DNA from: Streptomyces halobius
Lineage (GTDB): Bacteria > Actinomycetota > Actinomycetes > Streptomycetales > Streptomycetaceae
Direction of reading: 5' to 3'
Assembly (NCBI RefSeq): GCF_023277745.1
Contig: NZ_CP086322.1
Span: 4,774,001-4,838,000, forward strand
DNA length: 64,000 bases
Shown: positions 36,827 through 48,094 of the stretch, piece after piece
How the letters are laid out: every line of letters starts with the position of its first letter
How positions within the stretch are numbered: the first letter of the stretch is position 1
The notes under the pieces: model-generated
What the model was told of the DNA's origin: nothing
The model's input: only the letters and a program-made list of their open reading frames with translations
The model's database searches: none
Made by a program: the position numbers and the translations under genes

Positions 36827-37621
36827 ATGAAGGTCCTCTGGCTGTTCGCCCACCCCGACCCCCGCTCCCTGAGCGGCGCTCTCAAGACCGAGGGACTGCG
36901 CACCCTCGACGCCCACGGCCACGAACACCGCGTCTCCGACCTGTACGCCATGAAGTGGAACCCGGTCGTGGACGCCGACGACTACGCCCACGACCCGGCC
37001 GACCGCCTCCTCGTAGGCGACGCCTCGGAACGCGCCTACGCAACCGGCAGGTTGAGCCCCGACATCCGCTCCGAACAGGAAAAACTCGCCTGGGCCGACA
37101 CCTTGATCGTCCAGTTCCCCCTCTGGTGGTACGGCATGCCCGCCATCCTCAAGGGCTGGTTCGACCGTGTCTTCGTCAAGGGCTTCGCCTTCGGGATCAC
37201 CGACCCCGCCACCGGCCGCCCGCAGCGCTACGGCGACGGGAAGCTGGCCGGCAAGCGCGCCATGGTCATCGTCACCGCCGGGGCCCGCGCCGCCACCCTC
37301 GGCCCGCGCGGAGTCAACGGCGACCTCAACGACCTCCTCTTCCCCCTCCAGCACGGCACCCTCTGGTACACCGGCATCTCCGTCGTCCCGCCCCTCCTGA
37401 TCCCCAGCGCGGACCGCGCCACCCCGGACGACTACGCAACCGCCGCCACCCGCCTGCGCGACCGCCTGCCCAGCCTTCCCACCACCGCCCCGCTCCCCTT
37501 CCGCCACCAGAACACCGGCGACTACGACGACGGCCTCCTCCTGCACCCCCACCTGGCCACGCCGCACCACCCCGGCCCGTCCGCCCACTACACGGCCCCG
37601 CCCCCACCAGCCCACAGGTGA
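36827..37621 (+). CDS. NAD(P)H oxidoreductase, flavodoxin-like (NQO1/MdaB family)
   Basis: 264 residues (GTG at 36818 would add three). VLWLFAHPDPRSLSGALKTE, VSDLYAMKWNPVVDADDY, ADTLIVQFPLWWYGMPAILKGWFDRVFVKGFAF (the FMN/FAD-binding signature PLWWYG.PA.LK.W.D) and the C-terminal GTLWYTGISVVPPLL. These enzymes reduce quinones or electrophiles by two electrons. The C-terminus has a Pro/His-rich tail of about 25 residues. Likely induced through the divergent GlxA-type regulator. Confidence 0.93.
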   Translation: MKVLWLFAHPDPRSLSGALKTEGLRTLDAHGHEHRVSDLYAMKWNPVVDADDYAHDPADRLLVGDASERAYATGRLSPDIRSEQEKLAWADTLIVQFPLWWYGMPAILKGWFDRVFVKGFAFGITDPATGRPQRYGDGKLAGKRAMVIVTAGARAATLGPRGVNGDLNDLLFPLQHGTLWYTGISVVPPLLIPSADRATPDDYATAATRLRDRLPSLPTTAPLPFRHQNTGDYDDGLLLHPHLATPHHPGPSAHYTAPPPPAHR

Positions 37622-37639
37622 CCCGGAACGCAAAAAAGC

Positions 37640-37674
37640 CGCAGGCCCGGCGGACAGAATCCACCGGGCCTGCG
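37640..37674. terminator. Bidirectional terminator
   Basis: 11-bp arms CGCAGGCCCGG / CCGGGCCTGCG (37640-37650, 37664-37674). AAAAAA on its left is a T-run for leftward transcripts, so it mainly ends the tRNA-fMet transcript and can also end the oxidoreductase mRNA. Confidence 0.85.
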
Positions 37675-37681
37675 ACATCAG

Positions 37682-37755
37682 TAGCGGGGACAGGATTTGA
37701 ACCTGCGACCTCTGGGTTATGAGCCCAGCGAGCTACCGAGCTGCTCCACCCCGCG
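37682..37755 (-). tRNA. tRNA-fMet(CAT), initiator
   Basis: 74 nt without CCA. Acceptor CGCGGGG/CCCCGCT leaves C1 and T72 unpaired and the anticodon stem ends in three G-C pairs (CTGGGCTCATAACCCAG), both initiator features. Confidence 0.95.
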
Positions 37756-37972
37756 TCGGCAGGTAAGACACTACGCGACTACCGCACCAACGCCTAATCC
37801 TTTCTCCACAACCCGCCCGAACCGCCCGTCCCCCTCACCGATCGACCACCGATCGACCACCCAACCGACCACCGACCAACCACCACTCCAAGCCACTTGG
37901 CCCGCCCTGGGCAGTCCCGGTCGCCGTACTCCCCCGGCCCGGTCGCCGTACTCCGCTGCTGTACGGGCACGA

Positions 37973-38008
37973 CAAAGCCCCCGCCGGAATCTCCCGGCGG
38001 GGGCTTTG
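37973..38008. terminator. Hairpin terminator after tRNA-Arg
   Basis: 15-bp perfect arms (37973-37987, 37994-38008), CAAAGCCCCCGCCGG and complement, 6-base loop, directly downstream of tRNA-Arg(ACG). Confidence 0.88.
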
Positions 38009-38016
38009 ACCTGCTG

Positions 38017-38089
38017 TGCGCTCGGCAGGATTCGAACCTGCAACCTTCTGATCCGTAGTCAGATGCTCTATCCGTTAAGCTACGAGCGC
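38017..38089 (-). tRNA. tRNA-Arg(ACG)
   Basis: 73 nt. Acceptor GCGCTCG/CGAGCGC with discriminator A; anticodon loop CTACGGA between TCTGA/TCAGA gives ACG. A34 is the substrate of the TadA enzyme encoded at 17549-18130. Confidence 0.97.
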
Positions 38090-38340
38090 TTGGCTTTCCG
38101 GCGATTTCTCCGGCCGGTCGGCGTTGCGGGAACAACATTACATGACCTGCGCCGTGAGGCGAAATCCATTACCCGTACCCATACTGACCTGCACAAACGC
38201 CGTCGCGGGCGGCTCCCGGGAACGGGCGGCGACAGCCGCGAACCCTCGAAGATCTGGACGAAGATCTCGACGAAGTTCGGGCGATGGCCGCCCCCTTCGC
38301 GCCCCGTCGCACCCTCCGTTCCCGAAGCGGTCCGCAAAAG

Positions 38341-38378
38341 CGTTCAGGCCCCGATCGCGGACGACCGGGGCCTGAACG
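38341..38378. terminator. Hairpin terminator after tRNA-Ser(GCT)
   Basis: 13-bp arms CGTTCAGGCCCCG / CGGGGCCTGAACG (38341-38353, 38366-38378), 12-base loop. Confidence 0.85.
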
Positions 38379-38387
38379 AAAGAAGAG

Positions 38388-38478
38388 CGGAGGCGGAGGG
38401 ATTTGAACCCTCGATGGGGGGTAAGCCCCAAACCGCATTAGCAGTGCGGCGCCATAGACCGGACTAGGCGACGCCTCC
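38388..38478 (-). tRNA. tRNA-Ser(GCT)
   Basis: 91 nt. Acceptor GGAGGCG/CGCCTCC, discriminator G; anticodon loop CTGCTAA gives GCT; long variable arm; T-loop TTCAAAT. Confidence 0.97.
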
Positions 38479-38718
38479 ACACACTCCACGCGCGCTAGCG
38501 CGCTGTGGCGTGTCCAGATGATGGCACAGCCCAGCGGGCTGTCACCAATCGCCCCCTACGGTACTAGGCCCGCGGGCCACCCGGCAAAGACGTTCCTGCG
38601 GCGCAACGTCGGGGTCCGCGGCGCGTTAGGAGGGGCGGGGCCGTACGGGGACGCAGCTGTACGCCCCCGGCGCGTACCTGCCAAGTACCCGCCCCGCCCT
38701 CGTCTCTCTGGAGCCGTG

Positions 38719-39222
38719 ATGCCGCACCGCAGGACATCCCGTTTCGCCGCGGCCGCCACCACCGCGACCGCCGCCCTGTCCGTCGTGTCCGCCCTGGCCG
38801 CCGCAACGCCGGCCGCCTCGGCCGCCGCGGTCCCGCTGCCGGAGCGGCGGGCCCAGGCCGGCCCGCCGGCGTCCGCGGGCCGTCCGTCGTCCGGCGACCA
38901 CCTCACCGTGACCGTCGCCGACTCCGGGGTCCGGGGCCGGGACGGTACGCACGAGCTGTTCTGCCACCCGGCCCACGGCGACCACCCCGAGGCCGAGGCG
39001 GCCTGCGACGGGCTGGACGAGCTGACGACATGGGGCAAGGACCCCTTCGCGCCGGTGCCGCCGGACGCCCGATGCACCATGATCTACGGCGGTCCCGCCA
39101 CCGCTCATGTCGAAGGAACGTGGGCCGGGCGCCCGGTGAACGCCGACTACAAGCGGACCAACGGGTGCGAGATCCACCAATGGGACCGCATGGAGCCGCT
39201 GCTGCCGCGTACCGGTTCATGA
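38719..39222 (+). CDS. Subtilisin inhibitor-like (SSI) secreted protein
   Basis: 167 residues, ATG (or GTG at 38716) after TGGAG. Signal peptide FAAAATTATAALSVVSALAA with cleavage near AASAAA. Mature SSI fold: LTVTVADSGVRGRDGTHELFCHPAHGDHPEAEAACDGLDEL, then the reactive-site segment CTMIYGGPATAHVEGTWAGRPV, NGCEIHQWDRMEPLL. By alignment with classical SSI (CPMVYDP) the P1 residue is Met in C-T-M-I-Y, pointing to subtilisin-type targets. Four Cys match the two family disulfides. SSI proteins control extracellular proteases during aerial growth. Confidence 0.93.
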   Translation: MPHRRTSRFAAAATTATAALSVVSALAAATPAASAAAVPLPERRAQAGPPASAGRPSSGDHLTVTVADSGVRGRDGTHELFCHPAHGDHPEAEAACDGLDELTTWGKDPFAPVPPDARCTMIYGGPATAHVEGTWAGRPVNADYKRTNGCEIHQWDRMEPLLPRTGS

Positions 39223-39290
39223 ACGCGTACCGCTTCGCAAAGGCGTACCGCTTCGTGAACGCGTACCGCTTCGTGAACCGGCCCGTGGCC
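39222..39290 (+). repeat. 18-bp tandem repeat just after the SSI stop
   Basis: GAACGCGTACCGCTTCGT occurs three times at 18-bp spacing from 39223 with small changes. The remaining gap to 39567 shows no gene. Confidence 0.9.
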
Positions 39291-39567
39291 CCGTGAGGTG
39301 ATCCGTTACGCGGTCGCGTTCGGGGCCCCCTTCGTCACTCAGTTCGCCATCCGGTTCGTACGCCCCACCCGTGACCCGGTACATGACGCCGTAGCGCGCC
39401 AGGTCAGGACGCGGGACACATGTCCGGTGTGCGGTGAGTCGCACGAAGTCCGGGCATTTCCTCCTCGTCATGCCCCTCCGCGTCCCGGGCGAGTGCCCGT
39501 AGACTCCCTCCCAGCGACCCGCTCCGGTGGGTTCGGCAAGGTGCGGTAACAGGGAGGAAGCGTCGTC

Positions 39568-42500
39568 GTGAGCAGCAGGCCATCCCGAGGCGCTGCTCGC
39601 CTCGCAGCCATACTCGACGCCCTCCCCGACGCGCTGTTGCTCGTCAACTGCAACGGCACGGTCGTCAACGCCAACACCATCGCGCTGGAGACCTTCGAGG
39701 CGCCGGGCACCGCCCTGGTGGGCCGCGGTCTGCTGGACCTGCTGCCGTCCTTCGACTCCAAGCGCATCCCCGGGTCCATGCGGCGCCGGGACGACGAGAC
39801 CGAGGGCGGCCGTACGAAGCCGACGCGGATGGTCGCGCGGCGCACCGACGGGACCGAGCTGCTGGTCGAGGTGACCAGCGCCAACCTGGAGGACGGGCGC
39901 ACCCCGTACGAGAGCGCCTTCGAGGCCGCGTACGCCGACCACCGCAACGGCTATACCGGCGATGAGCTGCTGATGCTCGTCGTCCGCGATCTGACCGGGA
40001 CGCTGGACACCGAGACCGAGCTGGCCCGCCAGCAGCGGCAGACCGAGATGATTCTGCGGGCCGCGGCCGAGGGTGTGGTCGGGGTCGACGCCGAGGGCAA
40101 GGTCGTGCTGGTCAATCCGTCCGCGGCGCAGATCCTGGGCTACCGGGCGAGTGAGCTGGGCGGCAAGGAGCTGCATCCGCTGATCCACCACTCCCGGGCG
40201 GACGGTTCGCCGCTGCCGTGGGAGGACACCCCGCTCGCCGACACCCTGAAGTCCGGGCGCAAGCACCGGGTGCGCGGGCAGGCGCTGTGGGCGAAGGACG
40301 GGCGTGCGGTGGCCGTCGATCTGACGACGGCGCCGGTGCGGGACGGTGATCAGCTCGTCGGAGCAGTGATGACGTTCACCGACCGGCGTCCCTTCGACGC
40401 GCTGGCGGCGCGGCACACGCAGCTGCTGGCCGTGCTGGAGCAGGCGCTGCGCGGGCCGCTGGAGGAGCTGAAGGGCGAGCTGGGCACGCTCGCCTCCGAC
40501 CCGGCGGGGCAGCTGTGGCCCGAGGCGAACCAGATCCTGCACCATCTGGCCGCCGGCCACGCCCGGATGACGACGCTGGTGGACAACGTCCTGAGCTATC
40601 AGCGGCTGGACTCCGGGAAGGACCGGCTCAACCGGGCCAAGGTCTCGCTGGACGCCGTCGTCGCGGCGGGTGTGGAGGGCGCGATCGAGCTGATCGGCCC
40701 CGGCCGGGCGCAGTTCGCGGTGCACGCGCCGCCGATAGAGGCCACAGTCGATGCCGAGCGGCTCGCGCAGGCGCTGTCGCATCTGATCGCGGATGTCGCG
40801 GGTGTGGACTCCACGGGACGGATGCAGGTCGGCGACGGCGGTACGGGGCCGGGCGGGCGGCCGGGGCCGGTTCCCGGGGACTCGACGATCGTGGTCGCGG
40901 CGGCGAAGCGCGGTGACGTCGTACGGATCGAGGTGCGCGGCCCGTACGGCGGCGGCGACCCGGTCCATGAGCCCATCGTGCGCGGGATCATGCGGCAGCA
41001 CGGCGGCCTGATGCAGACGCACGAGGTGCCGGGCGCGCCGGGCGCGGGCGGCAGCGCGTATGTGCTGGAGCTGCCGGTTTCACCGGATGCCGCGGCGGCG
41101 ACCGCGGCGGACCGGGCGCCCGGGGCGAACGGCAATGAGACGACGGTGATGCCGGTACCGGCTGCGCGGGCGCGGGGGACACAGCCCGGCGGGGCCGAGG
41201 CCGGCGCGGGCGCGGATTCGGGTACGGGTACGGACGGCCGTAACGACGGTCTGGGGCAGGGCGGCGAAACCGGTGGCGGTGGTGCCACCGGTTCCACTGG
41301 TGCCGCTGGTTCCAGTGGTGATGGTGCCGCTGGCTCCGGTGGTGCCTCGGGGGATGGTGACCGTACGGGGCAGCACGGGGCGGGTGTTGACGGTGGTACG
41401 GCAGTGCCGGCCCAGGGCGGCGGTGCGCCGCAGCAGTCGACCGGCCGTCGGCGCGCGCGGCACTCCGGTCCGGAGCAGGGCGCGGGGACGGATCCGCGCA
41501 CGCTCGGCGCCGACCACGGCCCGCAGAATCTGCGAGCGGTGAACCCGGCGGGCCGCGGCGGGGAGGTCGCCACCGGTGCACAGGCCGGTGGTGCACAGGC
41601 CGGTGGTGCACAGGCCTGTGTTCCGCATGGCGCCGGTGGCGAGGGCCCACAGGGCGACGCGGCCTCCGGAACGGGCGACGGCGCCCCGGGGGCGCACCAT
41701 CACGGCGCTGCCACGGGCGGGTCCGACGGCGCCGGGCTGCCGGGCGCGGACGGTGCGGGGCTGCCGCCCGGCAGGGCGGGCGGCGAGGCCGTACCGCCGA
41801 CCGGGCGGCGACGGGCCCGGCAGGGGGCCCCGGAGGGCGGGGCGCTGCCCGCGCTCCCCTCCGGTCCGGACACGCTCTCCTCCGGTGCGGACGCGCTCCC
41901 CGGTGCGGACCATGCGAACGATGCCGTCGAGCGCGCGCAGCAGGGCGCTGGAGGGGCACCGGCGGCCGGTCCGGCGTCTGCTGCGGGGCAGCCGCAGGGG
42001 CTCGGCCCGGTGCAACCGCAGGGCCAAGGGCCGGTGCAGCCCCAGGGGTTGGGACCGGTACAGCCGCAGGGCCGAGGACCGGGACAGCCCCAGGGGCTCG
42101 GACCGGTGCAGCCGAGTGGTCGGCGCGCGCGCCGGGCGCTGGCCGAGGCGCCGGAGCGGGCCCAGTCGTCCCCGTCCGCCGCCGCGAACGGGGCCGCCTC
42201 CGCGCAACAGCAGCCACAGCCTTCGGACCCCCGGTCCGCGGACGCGCTGTCGCCCGCCGGCGCACGCACCGCCTTCGCACTGCCGCCCGCCGCGGCGGAC
42301 CAGACGCCGCAGTCGCTGCCGGCCCTCCCCGCGTCCGCCGGTCAGGCGCCCGCACAGGCAGCTGGCCAGGTACCCGCACAGGCCGCCGGTCAGCTGCCCA
42401 CGCAAGCAACCGGTCAGGCGCCCGCACAGGCCGCTCAGCTGCCCAAGCAAGCAACCGGTCCGCAGGACGGGGCCGGCACGGGCCGTCGCCGGGCATCGCG

Positions 42501-44136
42501 TCCGGGCCGCCGGCGACCGGCCGGCGCGCCCGGCGCACAACCGGGACACGAACTGGAAGCGGCCAACACCACCGCCCCGCAAGGCGATTGGGATGCCGAG
42601 CCGACCGGCAGGCGACGGGCCCGGCGGGCCGCGGCCGAGGAGCGGGCGGCGGCCGCGATGGCCGATTCCGAGGCGTCCGGCACCTTCGTGGCGGGCCCGG
42701 AGGGGCTTGTCGCGCAACCGACCGAGCCCGGCGCGGAGACCGGCACGGCGACGGGCACGGCAGCCGGGATCGCGCCGGTGGCGGACCGTACCGCGCCGAC
42801 CGCGCCCGCCCCGACGGGGCGTCGACGCGGGCGCCCCAGCCCCGCCGAGGAGCCCGCAGGCGGCCAGGCCGTGGCCCCCGTGCCGCCGCAGGGCCACGCG
42901 ACCGCCGCCCAGCGGCAGCCGCTGCCCGCCGAGGACGACAGCCGTCACCCGGCCGGGCACTCCCACGGCCGGGCGTTCAGCGTGCGCACGCTCGGGCAGG
43001 GCGTGCCGTTCGCCCAGCAGCTCGCCGACCAGCAGCGCCCGGCGGCACCCCCCGGCAGCAGGCCTCCGGGTGGCACGTCCGCCGGTTCGGGGCGCCGCCG
43101 CAAGCTCGCCACACCTCCGCAGGACGGTGAGCGCGCCGCCGCGGAGGCCGCGGCTCCGGCCGAGGCGCGCCCGCACCCCGCGCCCCAGGCCGGGGCGCAG
43201 CCGGACCGGCCCGCGCCTCAGCCGCAGCCCCAGCCCGCGGCCCCGGCGCAGCCACAGCCCCAGCCCCAGCCACATCTGATGGACGCCTCCGAGGGCCGCG
43301 CCTTCGCGATCTCCGCGCCCGACGAGGGCAGCGAGGGCCCAGAGCCGCTGGACGGCCCCAACGGCGCGATAGAGGTGATGTCCCGTCAGCCGCTGCCGAT
43401 GGACGACGAGCTGCCGCCGGAGCCGCTCGACAACCCGCGTCGGCTGCTGGTCTGGCCGGCGCCGGACGTCTCCACCCAGCAGGCGCTGAGCGACCGCGGC
43501 TACCGCCCGGTGATCGTCAACTCCCGCGAGGAGGTGGACGCGCAGATCGCGGCGTACCCCGCGGCGCTGTTCGTCGACCCGCTGACCGGGCCGATCACAC
43601 GCACCGCGCTGCAGTCGCTGCGCCAGGCGGCGGGTGCGGCCGAGGTCCCGGTGCTGGTGACGGCCGGTCTGGCGCAGGCCTCCCGGGAGGCGGCGTACGG
43701 AGCCGACCCGGCCGTGCTCCTCAAGGCGCTGGCACCGCGCGACAGCGAACAGCACCCGCCACGGGTGCTGCTGATCGAGCAGAACGACGCCATCGCGGGC
43801 GCCCTGACCACGTCGCTGGAGCGGCGCGGGATGCATGTCGCACGGGCCGATGCGGACACCGACGCGGTCACCCTCGCGACGCAGATGCGGCCCAACCTGG
43901 TCGTCATGGACCTGATGCAGGTACGCCGCAGGCGCGTCGGCATCGTCGACTGGCTGCGCGCCAACGGGCTGCTCGACCGCACCCCGCTGGTCGTCTACAC
44001 CTACGCCGACATGGACCCGGCCCAACTGCCGCTGCTCGCTGCGGGCGAGACCGTACTCTTCCTCGCGGAACGCTCCACGAGCACCGAGGTGCAGGCCCGG
44101 ATCGTCGACCTGCTCGCCAAGATCGGCACGAACTGA
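39568..44136 (+). CDS. Giant PAS / degenerate histidine kinase / receiver scaffold protein
   Basis: 1,522 residues; GTG after GGGAGGAA. Order: PAS about 8-120 (ILDALPDALLLVNCNGTVVN), PAS about 155-270 (VGVDAEGKVVLVNPSAAQIL), kinase dimerisation-like region about 285-345 without the phospho-His (ALRGPLEELKGELGTL), ATPase-like region about 370-515 with a recognisable G-box end (GAGGSAYVLELPV) but no clear N-box; a low-complexity region about 520-1285 rich in Ala, Gly, Gln, Pro; then two receiver-like domains about 1290-1395 (no phospho-Asp) and 1400-1520 (RVLLIEQNDAIAGALTTSLE, NLVVMDLM). The linker has seven spaced (T/S)GRRR(A/G)R-type motifs (about 625, 745, 850, 971, 1013, 1083, 1174) and PQGLGPVQ repeats. 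It looks like a cytoplasmic scaffold rather than a working kinase. Confidence 0.85.
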   Translation: MSSRPSRGAARLAAILDALPDALLLVNCNGTVVNANTIALETFEAPGTALVGRGLLDLLPSFDSKRIPGSMRRRDDETEGGRTKPTRMVARRTDGTELLVEVTSANLEDGRTPYESAFEAAYADHRNGYTGDELLMLVVRDLTGTLDTETELARQQRQTEMILRAAAEGVVGVDAEGKVVLVNPSAAQILGYRASELGGKELHPLIHHSRADGSPLPWEDTPLADTLKSGRKHRVRGQALWAKDGRAVAVDLTTAPVRDGDQLVGAVMTFTDRRPFDALAARHTQLLAVLEQALRGPLEELKGELGTLASDPAGQLWPEANQILHHLAAGHARMTTLVDNVLSYQRLDSGKDRLNRAKVSLDAVVAAGVEGAIELIGPGRAQFAVHAPPIEATVDAERLAQALSHLIADVAGVDSTGRMQVGDGGTGPGGRPGPVPGDSTIVVAAAKRGDVVRIEVRGPYGGGDPVHEPIVRGIMRQHGGLMQTHEVPGAPGAGGSAYVLELPVSPDAAAATAADRAPGANGNETTVMPVPAARARGTQPGGAEAGAGADSGTGTDGRNDGLGQGGETGGGGATGSTGAAGSSGDGAAGSGGASGDGDRTGQHGAGVDGGTAVPAQGGGAPQQSTGRRRARHSGPEQGAGTDPRTLGADHGPQNLRAVNPAGRGGEVATGAQAGGAQAGGAQACVPHGAGGEGPQGDAASGTGDGAPGAHHHGAATGGSDGAGLPGADGAGLPPGRAGGEAVPPTGRRRARQGAPEGGALPALPSGPDTLSSGADALPGADHANDAVERAQQGAGGAPAAGPASAAGQPQGLGPVQPQGQGPVQPQGLGPVQPQGRGPGQPQGLGPVQPSGRRARRALAEAPERAQSSPSAAANGAASAQQQPQPSDPRSADALSPAGARTAFALPPAAADQTPQSLPALPASAGQAPAQAAGQVPAQAAGQLPTQATGQAPAQAAQLPKQATGPQDGAGTGRRRASRPGRRRPAGAPGAQPGHELEAANTTAPQGDWDAEPTGRRRARRAAAEERAAAAMADSEASGTFVAGPEGLVAQPTEPGAETGTATGTAAGIAPVADRTAPTAPAPTGRRRGRPSPAEEPAGGQAVAPVPPQGHATAAQRQPLPAEDDSRHPAGHSHGRAFSVRTLGQGVPFAQQLADQQRPAAPPGSRPPGGTSAGSGRRRKLATPPQDGERAAAEAAAPAEARPHPAPQAGAQPDRPAPQPQPQPAAPAQPQPQPQPHLMDASEGRAFAISAPDEGSEGPEPLDGPNGAIEVMSRQPLPMDDELPPEPLDNPRRLLVWPAPDVSTQQALSDRGYRPVIVNSREEVDAQIAAYPAALFVDPLTGPITRTALQSLRQAAGAAEVPVLVTAGLAQASREAAYGADPAVLLKALAPRDSEQHPPRVLLIEQNDAIAGALTTSLERRGMHVARADADTDAVTLATQMRPNLVVMDLMQVRRRRVGIVDWLRANGLLDRTPLVVYTYADMDPAQLPLLAAGETVLFLAERSTSTEVQARIVDLLAKIGTN

Positions 44137-44368
44137 GTCCCGCCGAGAACGGTACGAACTGGGTCCCGCCGAGAGCGGTATGCATGGGCCCCGCCAAGGG
44201 CAGCACCCACTGGGACCCGCCGAAAGCGGCTGGTCTTCCGCTGCGGGATTCGCTCACTGGGTCCTCTGCCACGGGATGAGCGCACTGAGTTCGCTCCCGA
44301 ACTGAGTCCCCTCCCGCGGAAATACCGGCCCGGGCACCGCTCCCGCGGAAATACCGCCCGGCACCGCC
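44133..44368. repeat. Two tandem repeat blocks in a convergent gap
   Basis: Units of about 26 bp with core CTGGGTCCCGCCGAGAGCGG begin at 44133, 44159, 44184 and 44210; the first contains the stop codon of the upstream gene. A second pair, CTCCCGCGGAAATACCG plus GGGCACCG, lies at 44311 and 44340. No gene in 44137-44520. Confidence 0.88.
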
Positions 44369-44520
44369 GCGTTGTGGCCCGCATGGGGCCCGTGCACCCC
44401 TAGGGATCTGTTCGCGCTGAGCCTTAAGGGTTGAGGCGGCAAGGCGGCGCACACCTCAAGTCGTCGAGGCCGGTGGAGCCGCAGGGGTGGCGGCCCCGGT
44501 GGCTCCGCCGGCCCTCCCTC

Positions 44521-46170
<1,650 letters not shown>

Positions 46171-46236
46171 CGGGTGCCTCCGCTTGTTACGGGCGGGTAG
46201 TGGTGCTGCGATTGTCGACGCATACCAGCTGGTATG

Positions 46237-46551
46237 TCACGCCCCTGTCGTGTGTTCTTTACCGCTAACGGGGGGGTGGGGGTGGGTGGCGGTGGGTGAG
46301 CGGGGGTGGGCGGGGGTGGGCGGGGTACTCGGTGCGCGGTCAGAGGCCCTGGCCTCCGCCCCTCGGGTCCCAGCCGACGCCTTGGTGGCCATGAGGAGCC
46401 GCTCGCCGTGCCATACGAAGGAGAGCGGGACCAGGCAGGGGGTGCCGTCACCGGACGCCGACGACACCCATGCGTCCTCGTCCGTTTCCCATCGCTGGAA
46501 CACATCGCGCTTCCGCTGCTCGGCACTGCGGGCCGGAGGGTACGTAGCCAT
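46237..46551 (-). pseudogene. Pyridoxamine 5'-phosphate oxidase-like (FMN split-barrel) stump
   Basis: The first 56 residues match the family start (ARSAEQRKRDVFQRWETDED, WVSSASGDGTPCLVPLSFVW, GERLLMATKA). After about 46385 the frame runs into Pro/Thr/His low-complexity sequence derived from a G-rich repeat, so the flavin-binding remainder (80 or more residues) is missing. Confidence 0.75.
46268..46326 (+). repeat. G-rich tract with quadruplex potential
   Basis: Runs of three to seven G separated by one to three bases (GGGGGGGTGGGGGTGGGTGG onwards), including CGGGGGTGGG twice in tandem, over about 60 bp between the acyl-CoA ligase start and the oxidase stump. Confidence 0.85.
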
Positions 46552-46561
46552 GGCCGGGAGG

Positions 46562-47914
46562 CTACTGATCGCGCGCTCCGGCCGCCTCGGGCCAGAGAGG
46601 TACGTCCGATGACGTACCACCTGGCCGGAGTCCGACCTTCGAAGCGCCGTTTTCCTTCCCGCAGAGCGCCTGTATGAGGTGCGCCTTCATGGCGGTGTCT
46701 ATGCGGCCGGGTATGGGGAGGTTGTTGTCGTCCAGTTCCTGATAGTTCGTCAGGTTGAAGCCCAGGGACAACTGGCGTTTTCCGTCCGTGCTGGACAGGG
46801 ACCAGGTCATGGAGCCCGGCACCTTGCCGTTATGGCCCCAGAACTCTCCGTACGGCAGCTTCATGCTGAGCAGACCGAGGCCGTAGCGGACCGTGCTGTC
46901 GCCTTCCACCGGCACCGTCTTCTTCATCTCCCGCAGCTGGGCCGGGGCGAGGAGCTCGCCGCGCAGCAGTGAGCGGTAGAACTGGTTGAGGTCGGCCGTG
47001 GTCGATATCAGGGAGCCGGCCGTGCCGGCCCAGGACATGTTGTAGACGCTGAAGTCGCGTGGTGGGTCGTAGGCGCCGAACGCGGCCTCGTACCCCTTGG
47101 CGTGTGGTCCGGTGATGTGCGGGGAGCGCGGGAAGTAGGTGTGCCGGAGGCCGGCCTTACGGATGACATGGTCGGTGATGTACTTCTCGGGGGATTCGCC
47201 GGTGATCTTTCGGAGGAGGAGGCCGGCGATGACGTAGTTGGTGTTGGCGTAGTGGTGTGCCTGACCCGGCTTGCCCAATGGCTTTGCCTTCAGGCCCAGT
47301 CGGGCCAGCTCTCTCGGGTCGAACTGGCGGAAGCGGTTGGTTTCCAGGCTGTCCGGTGCCGCGAAGATCTCGTGGGTGTACTCGCCGATGCCGCTGGTGT
47401 GATTGAGCAGCATCCGGACCGTGATCGCCCGGCCGCGCTCCCCGGGAACGAGCGCGGGCAGATAGCGTCCTATCGGCGCATCCAGCTCGACGCGGCCCGC
47501 GCCGGCCTGCTGCAGCACGGCGACCGCGGTGAAGGACTTGGTGATGCTGCCGATACGGTGCCGCATGTCCGGCGTCGTGGGGCGCCCGGTCGTGATGTCG
47601 GCCACCCCGGCGGCGCCCCGCCATTCCTCGGCGCCGTCCCGGACCGCCGAATAGGCACCGTACATCCCCGCGTCATGGAACGCCCGCAGCGTTCCGTCCA
47701 GCGCGGGGCGGTCCAGCCCGGTCCGGTGGTTCGTGGCCACGGCGACGGGGCCGGCGACCTCGGACGCGGCCCAGGCCGGGGCCGCCGTAGCCGCCGGTAC
47801 GGCCAGCGCCAGCAAGACCGCCGTGGCCGCACCGGCCAGCCGCGCGCGTCGGCGCTTGGTGAGCAACTCGGGGTGTGGGTGAGGGCGTAGGGGGTTCGGG
47901 GAGCCCGAGGGCAT
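46562..47914 (-). CDS. Secreted serine hydrolase (beta-lactamase / DD-carboxypeptidase fold)
   Basis: 450 residues; ATG at 47914 after GGAG. Signal peptide [24 protein letters not shown]. Penicilloyl-serine transferase motifs: SxxK in [15 protein letters not shown], YxN in [15 protein letters not shown], and HNG in [13 protein letters not shown] replacing [15 protein letters not shown] is the usual family motif. Class-C-like extracellular esterases/D-Ala-D-Ala carboxypeptidases have this plan; the true substrate (peptidoglycan, ester or D-peptide) is open. Monocistronic. Confidence 0.93.
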   Translation of the reverse strand: MPSGSPNPLRPHPHPELLTKRRRARLAGAATAVLLALAVPAATAAPAWAASEVAGPVAVATNHRTGLDRPALDGTLRAFHDAGMYGAYSAVRDGAEEWRGAAGVADITTGRPTTPDMRHRIGSITKSFTAVAVLQQAGAGRVELDAPIGRYLPALVPGERGRAITVRMLLNHTSGIGEYTHEIFAAPDSLETNRFRQFDPRELARLGLKAKPLGKPGQAHHYANTNYVIAGLLLRKITGESPEKYITDHVIRKAGLRHTYFPRSPHITGPHAKGYEAAFGAYDPPRDFSVYNMSWAGTAGSLISTTADLNQFYRSLLRGELLAPAQLREMKKTVPVEGDSTVRYGLGLLSMKLPYGEFWGHNGKVPGSMTWSLSSTDGKRQLSLGFNLTNYQELDDNNLPIPGRIDTAMKAHLIQALCGKENGASKVGLRPGGTSSDVPLWPEAAGARDQ

Positions 47915-48094
47915 GGTGTTTCTCCGTTGGTTCGAGGCCGTGTGGCGTGCGTTCTTCACTGCCTCGATTTTCGCGACGGAGCGTCACCACGCCATCAGCC
48001 CGTGGGACCACCTTGCTCCCAAGTTCGCATGACAAATGTCAGGTTTGGCGGCCCGGTGAGCTGGTGGAGCGGCGACAGCGGTGACGTCACGCCT

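Noticed and set aside
41080..44025. A 981-residue reverse-strand frame inside the giant PAS gene
   Set aside because: It mirrors the GC-rich low-complexity linker of the forward gene, has no motif and no ribosome site.
39568..44136. A working hybrid histidine kinase
   Set aside because: The phospho-accepting His and the ATPase N-box are not found, and one receiver lacks its Asp.
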